A DNA stretch of 25,665 bases from a virus. The stretch spans positions 1 to 25,665 of the IMG/VR virus record IMGVR_UViG_3300005526_000025. One strand, given 5' to 3'. The notes below the pieces were generated by a model. The model saw only the letters and a list, made by a program, of their open reading frames with translations, ran no database searches and had not been told where the DNA came from. The position numbers and the translations under genes are program-made. Shown piece by piece: positions 8,257 to 14,952 of this stretch; the first letter of the stretch is position 1; each line of letters begins with the position of its first letter.

Positions 8257-9635
8257 CGACTGTCTTCTCGACCTACTTCCGTGACGCGCTGTTCGCTACG
8301 CCGACGTTGCTGGACTCGGCCAGCGTCGGGATCAGGCTCTTCAGGTCAGCGCCGAGCTTCAGTGCCAACGACGCCCGATACTCCGGTATCACCACAGCCG
8401 CTGGGTTGACCGGTCTTCCCGGCTGGTCCGAGGTCGTTGCTCCTGGCTACCCGTTGGCGACAACTGTCGGTGTGAGCAGACGTGTCAACCCACCGGGAAG
8501 CACCAACAACTACATCCTGCTGTCGTTGTTCTCCTTCACCGGGTTGGGCAGCAGCATCGAGGTCGAGGCGGTGGCCTACTACTACAACGGGACCATCAGC
8601 GGCACGGTCAACCCGTTGATCATGATCACCGACACGCCGTTCAGTGGGCAGCGGATGGTCGTCAGCGGAGTGGACGGCCTGACATCCAATCCCGATACCA
8701 GTATGGCCGGGGCCAACCGTTGGCTGTTCTCCTGGGCGACACCGGCAGGTGGCGCACCATCCACGGCCCTGATCCAGAAGGAAGGCCCGCTGGCCGTGCT
8801 GCGTGGTGCACCGGCCTTCGAAACGAGCCACACCCAACACGTCTGGCTGTACCCACAGCGCGTCAACCTGATCGCCAACCCGAGCTTTGAGAAGGACACC
8901 GCCTTCTGGCTGAGCAACAGGACCATCACCAGGGTTGCGGAGTCCGCTCTCGGTGTCGGTTCCTGGGCTGGGCGCTTCGCTGGAACGGCTCCGGTGGTGG
9001 CCGAGTCCAACATCTTTGACACGCAGTTCGAAGAGCGCTGGACGGTGCAACTGATGGCCAAGGGCAACGGCAACCTCAAGGTTGGCTTCGTCTGGTGGGA
9101 TGGGTCGTTCGAAGAGACAGCGGTGGACTGGGGTACGGAGACGTGGAAGCTCGATCCCACCAACTACACCAGGGTTGCCGTAGCGCGCACTGGTTACCAG
9201 ACCTTCCAAGGGTTGGTCCGCTTGGAGTGTGACGGCAACAGCTTGACGATCGACAACGTCCTGGTAGAGAAGGGTTACCTCAAGGACTGGCCGTACTTCG
9301 ATGGTGATACCACCTACGGAGCGCGTGACGACTTTACCTGGTACGGCGGTTCGGTCAACCAGGGTGCGAGCTACAGCCTGTGGTACAACAACAAGCGGGC
9401 CACCTACGGACGGCTGTTCGCTCAGGACATCGAGGGTGTTGCCGTGGTCACCGACGAAGTGATGACTCAACAGGGCTTCGTCTACCAGTGGGTTCCGGCC
9501 GGGATGACGGTCCAGCCGCACATCGACGTGCTCTACCCTCACGACCTGCAGTTGCCACCGGCCAGTCGTTCCGGCACAGTGCTGCACTACCGGGCCAGCC
9601 CTAGCGATCTGCAGGGGGTTGTCAACCCTTGGTAG
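8253..9635 (+). CDS. Tail protein with carbohydrate-binding-like domains (candidate receptor-binding protein)
   Basis: The protein has 460 aa and starts at GTG 8253 in a GTGA overlap. The first 170 residues have short beta strands and Gly-rich loops with no clear match. From about residue 205, NLIANPSFEKDTAFWLSNRT opens a typical CBM-like jelly roll (N-P-S-F-E ... W), followed by SWAGRF, WTVQLMAKGNGNLKVGF, TNYTRVAVA and ECDGNSLTIDNVLVEKG. Then YFDGDTTYGARDDFTWYGGSVNQGASY, the common ending of such modules in actinobacteriophage minor tail proteins, leads to a C-terminal region of about 90 residues. The likely role is binding of cell-wall polysaccharide. It follows directly on the gpI-like gene, fitting the distal tail. 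No trimeric fibre repeat or collagen-like tract is visible. Confidence 0.7.
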   Translation: MTTVFSTYFRDALFATPTLLDSASVGIRLFRSAPSFSANDARYSGITTAAGLTGLPGWSEVVAPGYPLATTVGVSRRVNPPGSTNNYILLSLFSFTGLGSSIEVEAVAYYYNGTISGTVNPLIMITDTPFSGQRMVVSGVDGLTSNPDTSMAGANRWLFSWATPAGGAPSTALIQKEGPLAVLRGAPAFETSHTQHVWLYPQRVNLIANPSFEKDTAFWLSNRTITRVAESALGVGSWAGRFAGTAPVVAESNIFDTQFEERWTVQLMAKGNGNLKVGFVWWDGSFEETAVDWGTETWKLDPTNYTRVAVARTGYQTFQGLVRLECDGNSLTIDNVLVEKGYLKDWPYFDGDTTYGARDDFTWYGGSVNQGASYSLWYNNKRATYGRLFAQDIEGVAVVTDEVMTQQGFVYQWVPAGMTVQPHIDVLYPHDLQLPPASRSGTVLHYRASPSDLQGVVNPW

Positions 9636-9648
9636 TAGCTTGCGGCGC

Positions 9649-9912
9649 ATGTCGGAGCAACTTCTTGTGGTCTTCGCCGTGTGGGCGATCTGGTCTGCCA
9701 TAGCTGCCTATCTGGACGCTTCGGAGTGGGTCTGGCGGCTGTTGCCGTTGGCGTTGGGGGTTGGCGGGCAGTGCTTGCTCGACGCTCACCGTTGGTGGCT
9801 CGGTTTGGGCCTCGGCGGTGCGGCAGTGCTGCTGATGCGTATCGGGGACTTGTTGCTAGTCACTGCTGACTGGGTTAAGGTCGCCGTCCTGCGATCGCAG
9901 AAGACGAGATAG
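9649..9912 (+). CDS. Small membrane protein, possible holin-like
   Basis: This is an 87-aa protein if it begins at ATG 9649; TTG 9619 would add 10 residues and overlap the previous gene. It has about three hydrophobic stretches: LLVVFAVWAIWSAIAAYL, VWRLLPLALGVGGQCLL and WLGLGLGGAAVLLMRIGDLLLV. The tail KVAVLRSQKTR is basic. This layout fits an integral inner-membrane protein. Late-operon position after the tail genes and small size suggest a holin or another lysis accessory, but no endolysin lies beside it in the window, so the role is open. There is no good ribosome site before either start, consistent with translational coupling. The next gene starts 11 bases after the stop. Confidence 0.6.
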   Translation: MSEQLLVVFAVWAIWSAIAAYLDASEWVWRLLPLALGVGGQCLLDAHRWWLGLGLGGAAVLLMRIGDLLLVTADWVKVAVLRSQKTR

Positions 9913-9923
9913 GAGAACACGCC

Positions 9924-10808
9924 GTGGCAATGCACATCGTCCTGGGAGACGGTGAGATGACCCGCAAGGCACTCACCGAGACGCTCAAAGACCTGTGGGA
10001 GTCAGTTGAGGGGCAACCCTTCTGGTTCATCGTTCAGGGGAAGAGCGAGCCGACTGACACCGACAAGAACCTGGTGGCCTGGATGCACACCAACGAGGTC
10101 TACTACGAGGTGTTGACAGACGACGAAGAGTCGATGTCCGACATCTACACCGGGAGCCAGAACACCCACACCGCCAAGCGGTTGTCACAGAAGGTGGTCA
10201 ACCTGATCAAGTCATCGCCAGAGGACGGCGAGGATGCCATCGTCCTGGCGCTGTTCACCGACGTCAACGACCCCGACGCCGAGTCGGACCGCTGGCTGAA
10301 CAACACCATCGAGGCAGTGCTGGGCGGCGAGGCCCCCGTCAAGGTGCTGGCGCTCAACGACGGGCTGGTGGAGATCGAGTTCGGAGCGGAAGAGAAGGAA
10401 GAGGCGAAGGAAGAGGCGGAAGACGAGCCCGCCAAGCCGTCCAAGTCGGCGTCGAAGACCCCGGCGAAGAAGTCCGGTCCCCCAGGTCGGCCGCTGAACG
10501 TCAAGCCGAAGGCTCCTGAACACACCCGTGAAGAGTTGGAGGACATGGATCTGGCCGCTCTCAAGGCGATCGCCGCCGAGAAGGGCATCGACTTGCCAGC
10601 GCGCACCAGGATGAGCACCTACATCGCTCACATCCTCGGGGAAGCCGGTGAGGCCCCTGCTGCAGAGGTCGAAGAGCCGACCGTGACCAAGGTGGTCGAT
10701 CCGGAAGAGGCCAGGAGCAACGGCTTCGGGGACATCGACGTCGAGGAACTGGTCAGCCTGGTCATCGACGGGGTGATCACCAAGTTGGTGTCGGCGTTGA
10801 AGCGCTGA
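9924..10808 (+). CDS. Acidic protein with SAP/Rho-N-like motif, last gene of the late operon
   Basis: The protein has 294 aa. GTG 9924 is preceded by AGGAG with 8-base spacing. Residues of about 1-150 form a globular region (AMHIVLGDGEMTRKALTETLKDLWESVEGQPFWFIVQG, then a strand VLALFTDVNDPD) that I do not recognise. Residues of about 153-195 are a charged, low-complexity linker (EEKEEAKEEAEDEPAKPSKS). Residues of about 205-235 (EELEDMDLAALKAIAAEKGI then ARTRMSTYIAHIL) match the short helix-turn-helix of SAP or Rho N-terminal motifs that bind nucleic acid. The C-terminus is a predicted helix (DVEELVSLVIDGVITKLVSALKR). Possible roles are a nucleic-acid-binding structural or regulatory protein. 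It immediately precedes a strong terminator-like hairpin. Confidence 0.6.
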   Translation: MAMHIVLGDGEMTRKALTETLKDLWESVEGQPFWFIVQGKSEPTDTDKNLVAWMHTNEVYYEVLTDDEESMSDIYTGSQNTHTAKRLSQKVVNLIKSSPEDGEDAIVLALFTDVNDPDAESDRWLNNTIEAVLGGEAPVKVLALNDGLVEIEFGAEEKEEAKEEAEDEPAKPSKSASKTPAKKSGPPGRPLNVKPKAPEHTREELEDMDLAALKAIAAEKGIDLPARTRMSTYIAHILGEAGEAPAAEVEEPTVTKVVDPEEARSNGFGDIDVEELVSLVIDGVITKLVSALKR

Positions 10809-10823
10809 CACAACAAGTTCACC

Positions 10824-10856
10824 AGCCCCCAGGTGTCGTCCACGACCCTGGGGGCT
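10824..10856 (+). terminator. Intrinsic terminator-like hairpin ending the late operon
   Basis: AGCCCCCAGG at 10824-10833 pairs perfectly with CCTGGGGGCT at 10847-10856. GTCGT and ACGAC inside the loop can extend the stem. No T-run follows, which is common for hairpin terminators of high-GC actinobacteria and their phages. It lies 15 bases after the stop at 10808 and upstream of a new promoter. Confidence 0.75.
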
Positions 10857-10906
10857 GCTGCGTTCATAGGCGGCTATCACACCTAGAAGATTTCTGGCCC
10901 CAGATG

Positions 10907-10935
10907 TTGCCAAGTCTTCAAAGGTTCGGTATCTT
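10907..10935 (+). promoter_or_regulatory. Sigma70-like promoter, leaderless start of the 10942 gene
   Basis: TTGCCA (10907-10912), a 17-base spacer, then TATCTT (10930-10935). The ATG at 10942 begins 7 bases after the -10 box, exactly where transcription should start. There is no Shine-Dalgarno sequence. The mRNA is therefore likely leaderless. Confidence 0.7.
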
Positions 10936-10941
10936 TGCGGC

Positions 10942-11997
10942 ATGCCCAAGTCGCTCCCTGCCTTGCAGAACATCGAAGACCTGCCGATCCCGGAGCGTCT
11001 GATCGATGATGTTGTTGGGCGCAACGGCCGAGCCGTTGTCATCTTCGCCATCGGCATGGGTTTCACCGGGATCGCTGGCAAGGAACACAGCCTGATGGCT
11101 CCGGACGGGACTCGGGTCGGTCTGCCGATGCACGGCGACCTGAACTTCAAGGTGTTCCGCTCAAAGATCAACACGATCGTCACCCATGCTGAGCCTGTTG
11201 TCTCACCGTTCTCGCTCGTTGAGATAATCGCATTGCATCTCAAGCTCGATCCCGACCACCTTCGTGTTCTCCGTGTCGCTATCGACAAGTTCCAGAAGCG
11301 CGTGTCATCAGTGGTACATCCTCCCCTTCCTTCGGCGGGGGAAGAGGGGGAGGATGTACCAGTGGTGATACCACCGCTGACTCGGGACCTGATCAAGGAA
11401 GAGCCGTGGACGGCTCATGGTCGCTCTCGGCCCAACCAGCAGGGGACGGAGACGTACCCGAGCGACGCTGTGATGGAGCGCCTGTGGAGCGATGACACGA
11501 CGGACTACGCCTGCCGCTGGCCGGATTGCGACTACGTTCGCACCAACCCCCGGTCAGTGGCGGCGCACTTCACGTCACACGTTCGTGGTCAGGGCAAGGC
11601 ACCGCAACCTGAGGGGGATGGCGTAGACACCGAGTGGACTCCCAAGCAGATCACGCGCATCCGCCGCTTGAAGCGGGAACTGGATGGTGCGCTGACCGCA
11701 GCGCTGGCTGCTGGCATCGACTTCCAGAACACGCAGTGGGTTGCCGAGTGGATCATCAACCACCGCATCGAGGATCTGGCTGAGCGTGGTGATACCGGGG
11801 AATCAGACGATGGACCGCTGACCGCTGAGCAGATCCTGGACAAGATCGCCGCCTTGGCCGACCGTGGTCGGGCGCACATCCTGCGAGAGCAGATCGTCAT
11901 CCTCAACGATCTGCTTGATCAATCGGAGAAGGCTCGCGCACGGGTCGAGGGTAACCTCCACGCTCTGCGAGACATGATCAACGAGGCAGACGCATGA
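10942..11997 (+). CDS. C2H2 zinc-finger-like protein, first gene of the early/middle unit
   Basis: The protein has 351 aa and no overall family I recognise. Residues 191-213 form a C2H2-like finger: Cys191-x4-Cys196-x12-His209-x3-His213 (CRWPDCDYVRTNPRSVAAH). The first 120 residues look globular (IFAIGMGFTGIAGKEHSLMAP, KVFRSKINTIVTHAEPVVSPFSLVEIIALHLKL). The linker (about 120-150) is Pro/Glu-rich and is encoded by a perfect 15-bp inverted repeat. The last 120 residues are strongly helical (KQITRIRRLKRELDGALTAALAAG, then a C-terminal coiled-coil-like helix LRDMINEADA). A DNA-binding regulator is plausible because it is the first gene after a new promoter; this is inference. The next gene overlaps by 4 bases. 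Confidence 0.7.
   Translation: MPKSLPALQNIEDLPIPERLIDDVVGRNGRAVVIFAIGMGFTGIAGKEHSLMAPDGTRVGLPMHGDLNFKVFRSKINTIVTHAEPVVSPFSLVEIIALHLKLDPDHLRVLRVAIDKFQKRVSSVVHPPLPSAGEEGEDVPVVIPPLTRDLIKEEPWTAHGRSRPNQQGTETYPSDAVMERLWSDDTTDYACRWPDCDYVRTNPRSVAAHFTSHVRGQGKAPQPEGDGVDTEWTPKQITRIRRLKRELDGALTAALAAGIDFQNTQWVAEWIINHRIEDLAERGDTGESDDGPLTAEQILDKIAALADRGRAHILREQIVILNDLLDQSEKARARVEGNLHALRDMINEADA
11312..11361 (+). repeat. Perfect 15-bp inverted repeat inside the zinc-finger gene
   Basis: TGGTACATCCTCCCC at 11312-11326 is the exact reverse complement of 11347-11361, separated by 20 bases that contain further TTCC/GGAA pairing. It encodes the linker VVHPPLPSAGEEGEDVPVV. In RNA it would form a very stable hairpin within the coding region. 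Confidence 0.85.
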
Positions 11998-12185
11998 CCG
12001 ACGAAGCGAACTTTGCAAGCGACTCCCACGCTCTCCGAGCGGGGCTGGTGATCGGCCTCTTGTTGGCCAATGGGATCAAGGCATCACTCGGTGTGGACGA
12101 TGCTGGCAACTACATGAACGTCATCACGTTGAGCTTCGAACTCGACGGTGAGCCGATCGAAGTGGACATCGCCGTCCTGCCATGA
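11994..12185 (+). CDS. Small hypothetical protein, 63 aa
   Basis: The start ATG overlaps the upstream stop (ATGA), which implies translational coupling with the zinc-finger gene. A first helix (ASDSHALRAGLVIGLLLANGI) is followed by strands (YMNVITLSFELDGEPIEVDIAVLP), a compact alpha-beta layout. No Cys or membrane segment is evident apart from the mildly hydrophobic helix. I do not recognise the family. It is the last gene before the promoter at 12188-12216, whose -35 box begins 3 bases after the stop. Confidence 0.6.
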   Translation: MTDEANFASDSHALRAGLVIGLLLANGIKASLGVDDAGNYMNVITLSFELDGEPIEVDIAVLP

Positions 12186-12187
12186 GG

Positions 12188-12216
12188 TTGTGTTACCACT
12201 AGTTGTACGCTACAGT
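12188..12216 (+). promoter_or_regulatory. Sigma70-like promoter before the DUF4190-like gene
   Basis: TTGTGT (12188-12193), a 17-base spacer, then TACAGT (12211-12216). The -10 sits in a GCTAC context shared with other promoters in the window. The expected start point is near 12223, giving a leader of about 27 bases with AGGAG at 12239-12243, 6 bases before ATG 12250. The spacer contains CACTAGTTG (12197-12205). Confidence 0.7.
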
Positions 12217-12227
12217 TGCTAGCAACT
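12214..12227. promoter_or_regulatory. Operator-like 14-bp palindrome over the transcription start
   Basis: AGTTGCTAGCAACT is a perfect palindrome that overlaps the end of the -10 box and the predicted start point. Its half, CTAGCAACT, recurs at 23770-23778 in the promoter of the ParB-like gene. Position and symmetry suggest a repressor site. The binding protein is unknown. Confidence 0.55.
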
Positions 12228-12249
12228 TCACTACCGATAGGAGCAACAC

Positions 12250-12558
12250 ATGAATGAGATCCCGCCGCCGCCTCCCGGCTACGGCTATGTGCAACAGCCG
12301 CAGTACGTCATCGCCCAGCGCCCGAACAGCGGGATGGCCGTCGCTTCGATGGTCCTCGGCATCGTCGGACTGATCCTCGGCTTCCTGTGGGTCATCCCGC
12401 CGATCCTGGCCGTGATCTTCGGCGGCGTTGGCATCCGTCAGACCAACACCGGCCTCAAGAGCGGCAAGGGCATGGCCATCGCTGGTCTGACCACCGGCCT
12501 CATCGGGTTGGCCTTCTGGGGGATCGTGATCCTCGCCGCGATCGGCGCAGCGTCATGA
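12250..12558 (+). CDS. DUF4190-like small membrane protein
   Basis: The protein has 102 aa. A Pro/Tyr/Gln-rich cytoplasmic head (IPPPPPGYGYVQQPQYV) precedes two membrane helices: MAVASMVLGIVGLILGFLWVIPPILAVIFGGVGI and GKGMAIAGLTTGLIGLAFWGIVILAAIGA. The pattern MAVASxVLGIVGL, a QTNTGLKSGKGMAIAGL loop and a second LG helix is diagnostic of DUF4190, found widely in actinobacteria. It has its own promoter and a good ribosome site (AGGAG, 6-base spacing), and heads a run of small overlapping genes. Function is unknown; a host-derived membrane protein that modifies the envelope during infection or lysogeny is possible. Confidence 0.85.
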   Translation: MNEIPPPPPGYGYVQQPQYVIAQRPNSGMAVASMVLGIVGLILGFLWVIPPILAVIFGGVGIRQTNTGLKSGKGMAIAGLTTGLIGLAFWGIVILAAIGAAS

Positions 12559-12638
12559 CCGGCACCAAGTACGCGCTCATCTTCCTCGTCTGCCTGTTCT
12601 GCCCGCCGCTGGCGCTGGCGATGGTGGAGTGGGCATGA
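12555..12638 (+). CDS. 27-aa single-span membrane peptide
   Basis: The peptide MTGTKYALIFLVCLFCPPLALAMVEWA is one hydrophobic helix with two Cys. It starts in an ATGA overlap with the DUF4190-like gene and ends in an ATGA overlap with the next gene. This chain of 4-base overlaps on both sides is the main evidence that it is real. It may associate with the DUF4190-like protein. The size precludes homology reasoning. Confidence 0.5.
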   Translation: MTGTKYALIFLVCLFCPPLALAMVEWA

Positions 12639-12799
12639 CCACGTTCCCCGGTCCTTGGGGCCATCACTGCCCCTACTGCCACGCAGAGCCTGGGCAACGG
12701 TGCATGGTCGTGCGCCCTCAGGCCTCTTGGTCATACAAGGGACGCCCGTACCGCAAGACGTCCTACTTCCATCAACAGCGAAAGAACCTCAACTCATGA
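12635..12799 (+). CDS. 54-aa zinc-ribbon-like protein
   Basis: The sequence HHCPYCHAEPGQRCMVVRP gives Cys12-x2-Cys15-x7-Cys23, with His10 and His11 beside the knuckle. The CPxCxAxPGxxC pattern followed by a basic tail (YKGRPYRKTSYFHQQRK) is of a kind found in small actinobacterial phage zinc proteins. The start overlaps the upstream stop, and its own stop overlaps the next start, so it is embedded in a coupled string. A nucleic-acid-binding role is possible from the basic tail, but this is not shown. Confidence 0.6.
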   Translation: MTTFPGPWGHHCPYCHAEPGQRCMVVRPQASWSYKGRPYRKTSYFHQQRKNLNS

Positions 12800-13011
12800 C
12801 CACGTACGTTCCCGTCACTGACGAGCAGGCGGTCACCAACATCGCTCTTGGTGTGCACACCGGCCTACGTAAGGCCACACCCGACCCGGCCGACCTGTGG
12901 GGAGCGATCTCCCGAGACGAGTCCAGTGCGTGGAGCGATGCCGTGGAGTTCTGCGTCAACGGCCTGGCGCAGATGGGCTACAAGCTGTGCAAGGTGGTGG
13001 AAGGTGACTGA
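12796..13011 (+). CDS. Hypothetical protein, 71 aa
   Basis: I chose ATG 12796 (ATGA overlap with the preceding gene); a longer frame upstream runs over two other genes. The sequence TYVPVTDEQAVTNIALGVHTGLR, then ADLWGAISRDESSAWSDAVEFCVNGLAQMGYKL, predicts a small helical protein. No known family is recognised. The next gene starts at GTG 13004, 8 bases before its stop. Confidence 0.6.
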   Translation: MTTYVPVTDEQAVTNIALGVHTGLRKATPDPADLWGAISRDESSAWSDAVEFCVNGLAQMGYKLCKVVEGD

Positions 13012-13162
13012 CGCGCAGATCTTCAACGGTATCGCTGAGATCCTCACCGCTGGCGCTCGCAAGTCTCGGGAGTGGGTGTACAACATGGATCGCCAGCAGG
13101 AAGCCGAAGTGCTCGATGCGATGGCGCTGATGGCCCGAGTGATTGCTGAGGCACTGACATGA
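13004..13162 (+). CDS. Hypothetical protein, 52 aa
   Basis: I chose GTG 13004, preceded by a GGAAG-like site and overlapping the upstream gene by 8 bases. The protein is helical: DAQIFNGIAEILTAGARKSREWVYNMDRQQEAEVLDAMALMARVIAEALT. The amphipathic pattern suggests helix-helix assembly with a partner. It ends with an ATGA overlap to the next gene. The role is unknown. Confidence 0.5.
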   Translation: MTDAQIFNGIAEILTAGARKSREWVYNMDRQQEAEVLDAMALMARVIAEALT

Positions 13163-13395
13163 CCGACGACTTCCGTCCTGTCAACCAGCGGGCCGGTGAG
13201 GTCAAGGACATGCCGCTGGTCGATGACCTGGCCGACGTGTTATCACGCATGGTCGTCGGCTGGCAGCCAGGGTTGGTGTGGATCACCGAAGGCCAGACTC
13301 TGGACAAGCACCCCGACGTCGTTCGGGTGATGGCCCGCTATCGGCAGTCCAAGATCCAGCAAGCCATCGACAAAGGAAGGAACCACAGTGAGTGA
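13159..13395 (+). CDS. Hypothetical protein, 78 aa
   Basis: The start is in an ATGA overlap. The middle (VDDLADVLSRMVVGWQPGLVWI) and the end (PDVVRVMARYRQSKIQQAIDKGRN) are helical, with a basic tail. No known family is recognised. A purine-rich AAAGGAAGGA stretch within its last codons (about 13373-13382) serves as the ribosome site of the next gene (GTG 13388). Confidence 0.55.
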   Translation: MTDDFRPVNQRAGEVKDMPLVDDLADVLSRMVVGWQPGLVWITEGQTLDKHPDVVRVMARYRQSKIQQAIDKGRNHSE

Positions 13396-13783
13396 CAAGC
13401 AGCTTCTCCAAGGAGCGCACGCGCTGATCCTGCGCTACTCGCAGACGAGTGACGCCGCCCTGGCCGAGGATCGTAACGTCTGTGAGGCGTGGCTGATGGC
13501 TTACGCCGCCAGCCTGGTGCCCTGCGAGGCGGTGATCTGGCACGGCCCTGGTCACCAGTCCAAGACCACCTGTGCACTGCGCGGGCCGCACCGGGACCAC
13601 TACGCCCACATCAAGGGCGAAGAGATCGAGTGGTCCTGGCCGGTGGCCTCGTTGGACTACAACGGCATCGACGTCTACGAGCGGGTCTACTGCACCGAAG
13701 GCGACAACTGCCACGTGCTCCGTGAGCCCGGCGCTACCGGCCTGTGCGGTGGCTACATGCACCCGAGGAACCGCCATGAGTGA
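13388..13783 (+). CDS. Hypothetical protein with His/Cys-rich centre, 131 aa
   Basis: GTG 13388 has a good AAGGAAGGA-type site upstream. The N-terminal half is helical (LLQGAHALILRYSQTSDAALAEDRNVCEAWLMAYAAS). The C-terminal half is rich in His, Cys and Trp: CEAVIWHGPGHQSKTTCALRG, then HRDHYAHIKGEEIEWSW, and VYCTEGDNCHVL ... GLCGGY. Several Cys/His could bind a metal, but no standard motif fits. The family is not recognised. It overlaps the next gene by 8 bases. Confidence 0.55.
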   Translation: MSDKQLLQGAHALILRYSQTSDAALAEDRNVCEAWLMAYAASLVPCEAVIWHGPGHQSKTTCALRGPHRDHYAHIKGEEIEWSWPVASLDYNGIDVYERVYCTEGDNCHVLREPGATGLCGGYMHPRNRHE

Positions 13784-14219
13784 CAACCACGACCACGTGT
13801 CGCCCGAGCCGCTGATCGACTCCAAGCAGGTGGTGACGATCCTGACCGACTGCCTGTTCACGGAAGAGGAACTGGTCGAAGGCGTGCTGTCCGAGGATGC
13901 GGACGCTGTGATAGCCAACGGCATCCTGTTCAACTACGCCTTCCACCCGCAGCGCTTGGAGAGCCACCGCGAAGAGGTCGAGCAGATGCTCTGCAACCTG
14001 CCGCTGGCGTTCCGCCCCTCAGCAGTCGGCGGCGGTGGCGGGTGGACGTTCCTCAACGCCTGCCAGGACGCCAACGACGTGCAGTGGACCGGCGAGCACC
14101 GGGTCATGGAGATCCTCTTCTGCCTCGGCATCGCTCTCGGCGTGGCCGAGTGGTCGCTGCCCCGTGACCTGTGGGAAGCGCTCCCTGGTGGGATGCCTTA
14201 CGTGGCGGTGAAGGTCTGA
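13776..14219 (+). CDS. Conserved hypothetical protein, 147 aa
   Basis: I chose ATG 13776; the frame upstream lies inside the previous gene. The C-terminal half has the look of a family common in phages and bacteria: FHPQRLESHREEVEQMLCNLP, a GGGGGWTFLNACQDANDVQWTGEHRVMEILFCLGIALG tract, then LPRDLWEALPGGMPY. The invariant-looking WTFLNAC, WTGEHRxME and LPGGMPY blocks suggest a folded domain with a conserved surface. No function is known to me. The TGATG overlap with the next gene implies coupling. Confidence 0.65.
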   Translation: MSDNHDHVSPEPLIDSKQVVTILTDCLFTEEELVEGVLSEDADAVIANGILFNYAFHPQRLESHREEVEQMLCNLPLAFRPSAVGGGGGWTFLNACQDANDVQWTGEHRVMEILFCLGIALGVAEWSLPRDLWEALPGGMPYVAVKV

Positions 14220-14434
14220 TGAGTGATACAACGGTACCGAGGGACCCTCAGCCACCGACCCAGGGCACGATCTTCCGCCGCCGCCTGGAAGCGTTGCGCA
14301 TGGAGTTGGGCGTGCGTTGCGAGACGTGCCAGTTCTTCGATGCCCAGCACGTTGAGGGGCGCTGCACGCTGAGGATGGAGTGGACACCACGCTCTGGCTG
14401 GTGTAACTCCTGGCAGGAAGAGGTCGAGTCGTGA
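14219..14434 (+). CDS. Cys-rich small protein (four-Cys metal site), 71 aa
   Basis: I chose ATG 14219, which shares a base with the upstream stop. A basic helix (IFRRRLEALRMEL) leads into Cys34-x2-Cys37, then Cys49 and Cys62 (CETCQFFDAQHVEGRC ... GWCNSW). The arrangement CxxCxFF...GxC...P...WC resembles small zinc or iron-sulfur proteins in which four Cys hold one metal. The next gene starts at GTG 14431 in a GTGA overlap. Confidence 0.6.
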   Translation: MSDTTVPRDPQPPTQGTIFRRRLEALRMELGVRCETCQFFDAQHVEGRCTLRMEWTPRSGWCNSWQEEVES

Positions 14435-14823
14435 TCGACAAGGTCAAGGCGCGGCCCTGCGAGTTCTGCCCCTACCGTCGTGACGTGCCCAGCGGGGTGT
14501 GGTCGCACAACGAGTACGAGAAGCTGCGCGAGTACGACGCACCGACCGGCGAGCAGCCCTTCGGGGCCTTCGCCTGCCACGCTCAGACGGACCAGTTGTG
14601 TCACGGTTGGGCGGTGTGTCACACCAGTCGAGGCAACGAGTACGATCTCCTGGCGCTGCGCTTGGCCGGTGTTACCGAGGTACCGGAGGCAGCGGTACCG
14701 CTGTTTGCCAGCGGCAACGACGCAGCCGACCACGGCCAGTACGACATCGATGATCCGGACCCGGACGCGCAGCGAGCGGTGGACAAGCTGATGCGCCACT
14801 ACCCACGATTGGAGTTGGGATGA
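14431..14823 (+). CDS. DUF6283-like Cys-rich protein, 130 aa
   Basis: GTG 14431 overlaps the upstream stop. The N-terminal sequence PCEFCPYRRDVPSGVWSHNEYEKLREYD and the following FACHAQTDQLCHGWAVCH match the pattern of DUF6283, an actinobacterial and phage family with a CxxCPYRxDVPSGxW signature and a second C-H/C cluster. A metal site of Cys10, Cys13 and the later Cys/His is likely. The C-terminal third is acidic (DIDDPDPDAQRAVDKLM). Function is unknown. The next small gene starts in an ATGA overlap. Confidence 0.78.
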   Translation: MIDKVKARPCEFCPYRRDVPSGVWSHNEYEKLREYDAPTGEQPFGAFACHAQTDQLCHGWAVCHTSRGNEYDLLALRLAGVTEVPEAAVPLFASGNDAADHGQYDIDDPDPDAQRAVDKLMRHYPRLELG

Positions 14824-14906
14824 TCATGTGGATGGTTGTAGCTCCGGTCATCGGAGTGGCCTACGGGCTGATCCTGGTCCTCTTCGAACCGAGACGGCGC
14901 AAGTGA
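14820..14906 (+). CDS. 28-aa single-span membrane peptide
   Basis: The peptide MIMWMVVAPVIGVAYGLILVLFEPRRRK has one hydrophobic helix and a basic Arg-Arg-Arg-Lys end, the layout of a small N-out/C-in membrane peptide. The start is in an ATGA overlap with the DUF6283-like gene. It is the last gene before the hairpin-rich gap. It is real only if the overlap is meaningful. Confidence 0.45.
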   Translation: MIMWMVVAPVIGVAYGLILVLFEPRRRK

Positions 14907-14952
14907 GAGCCGTGTTACCCTGACAGTCCGCCCGCTCACGCAGGTGAGAAGG

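Noticed and set aside
12655-12795. Longer in-frame start for the 12796 gene
   Set aside because: It would overlap the 54-aa zinc-ribbon-like gene entirely, and the residues look like shadow coding.
14883-14898. TTCGAA-containing stretch as part of a tRNA T-arm
   Set aside because: No acceptor or anticodon arm can be built around it, and it lies in the small membrane-peptide frame. No tRNA fold was found elsewhere by eye.
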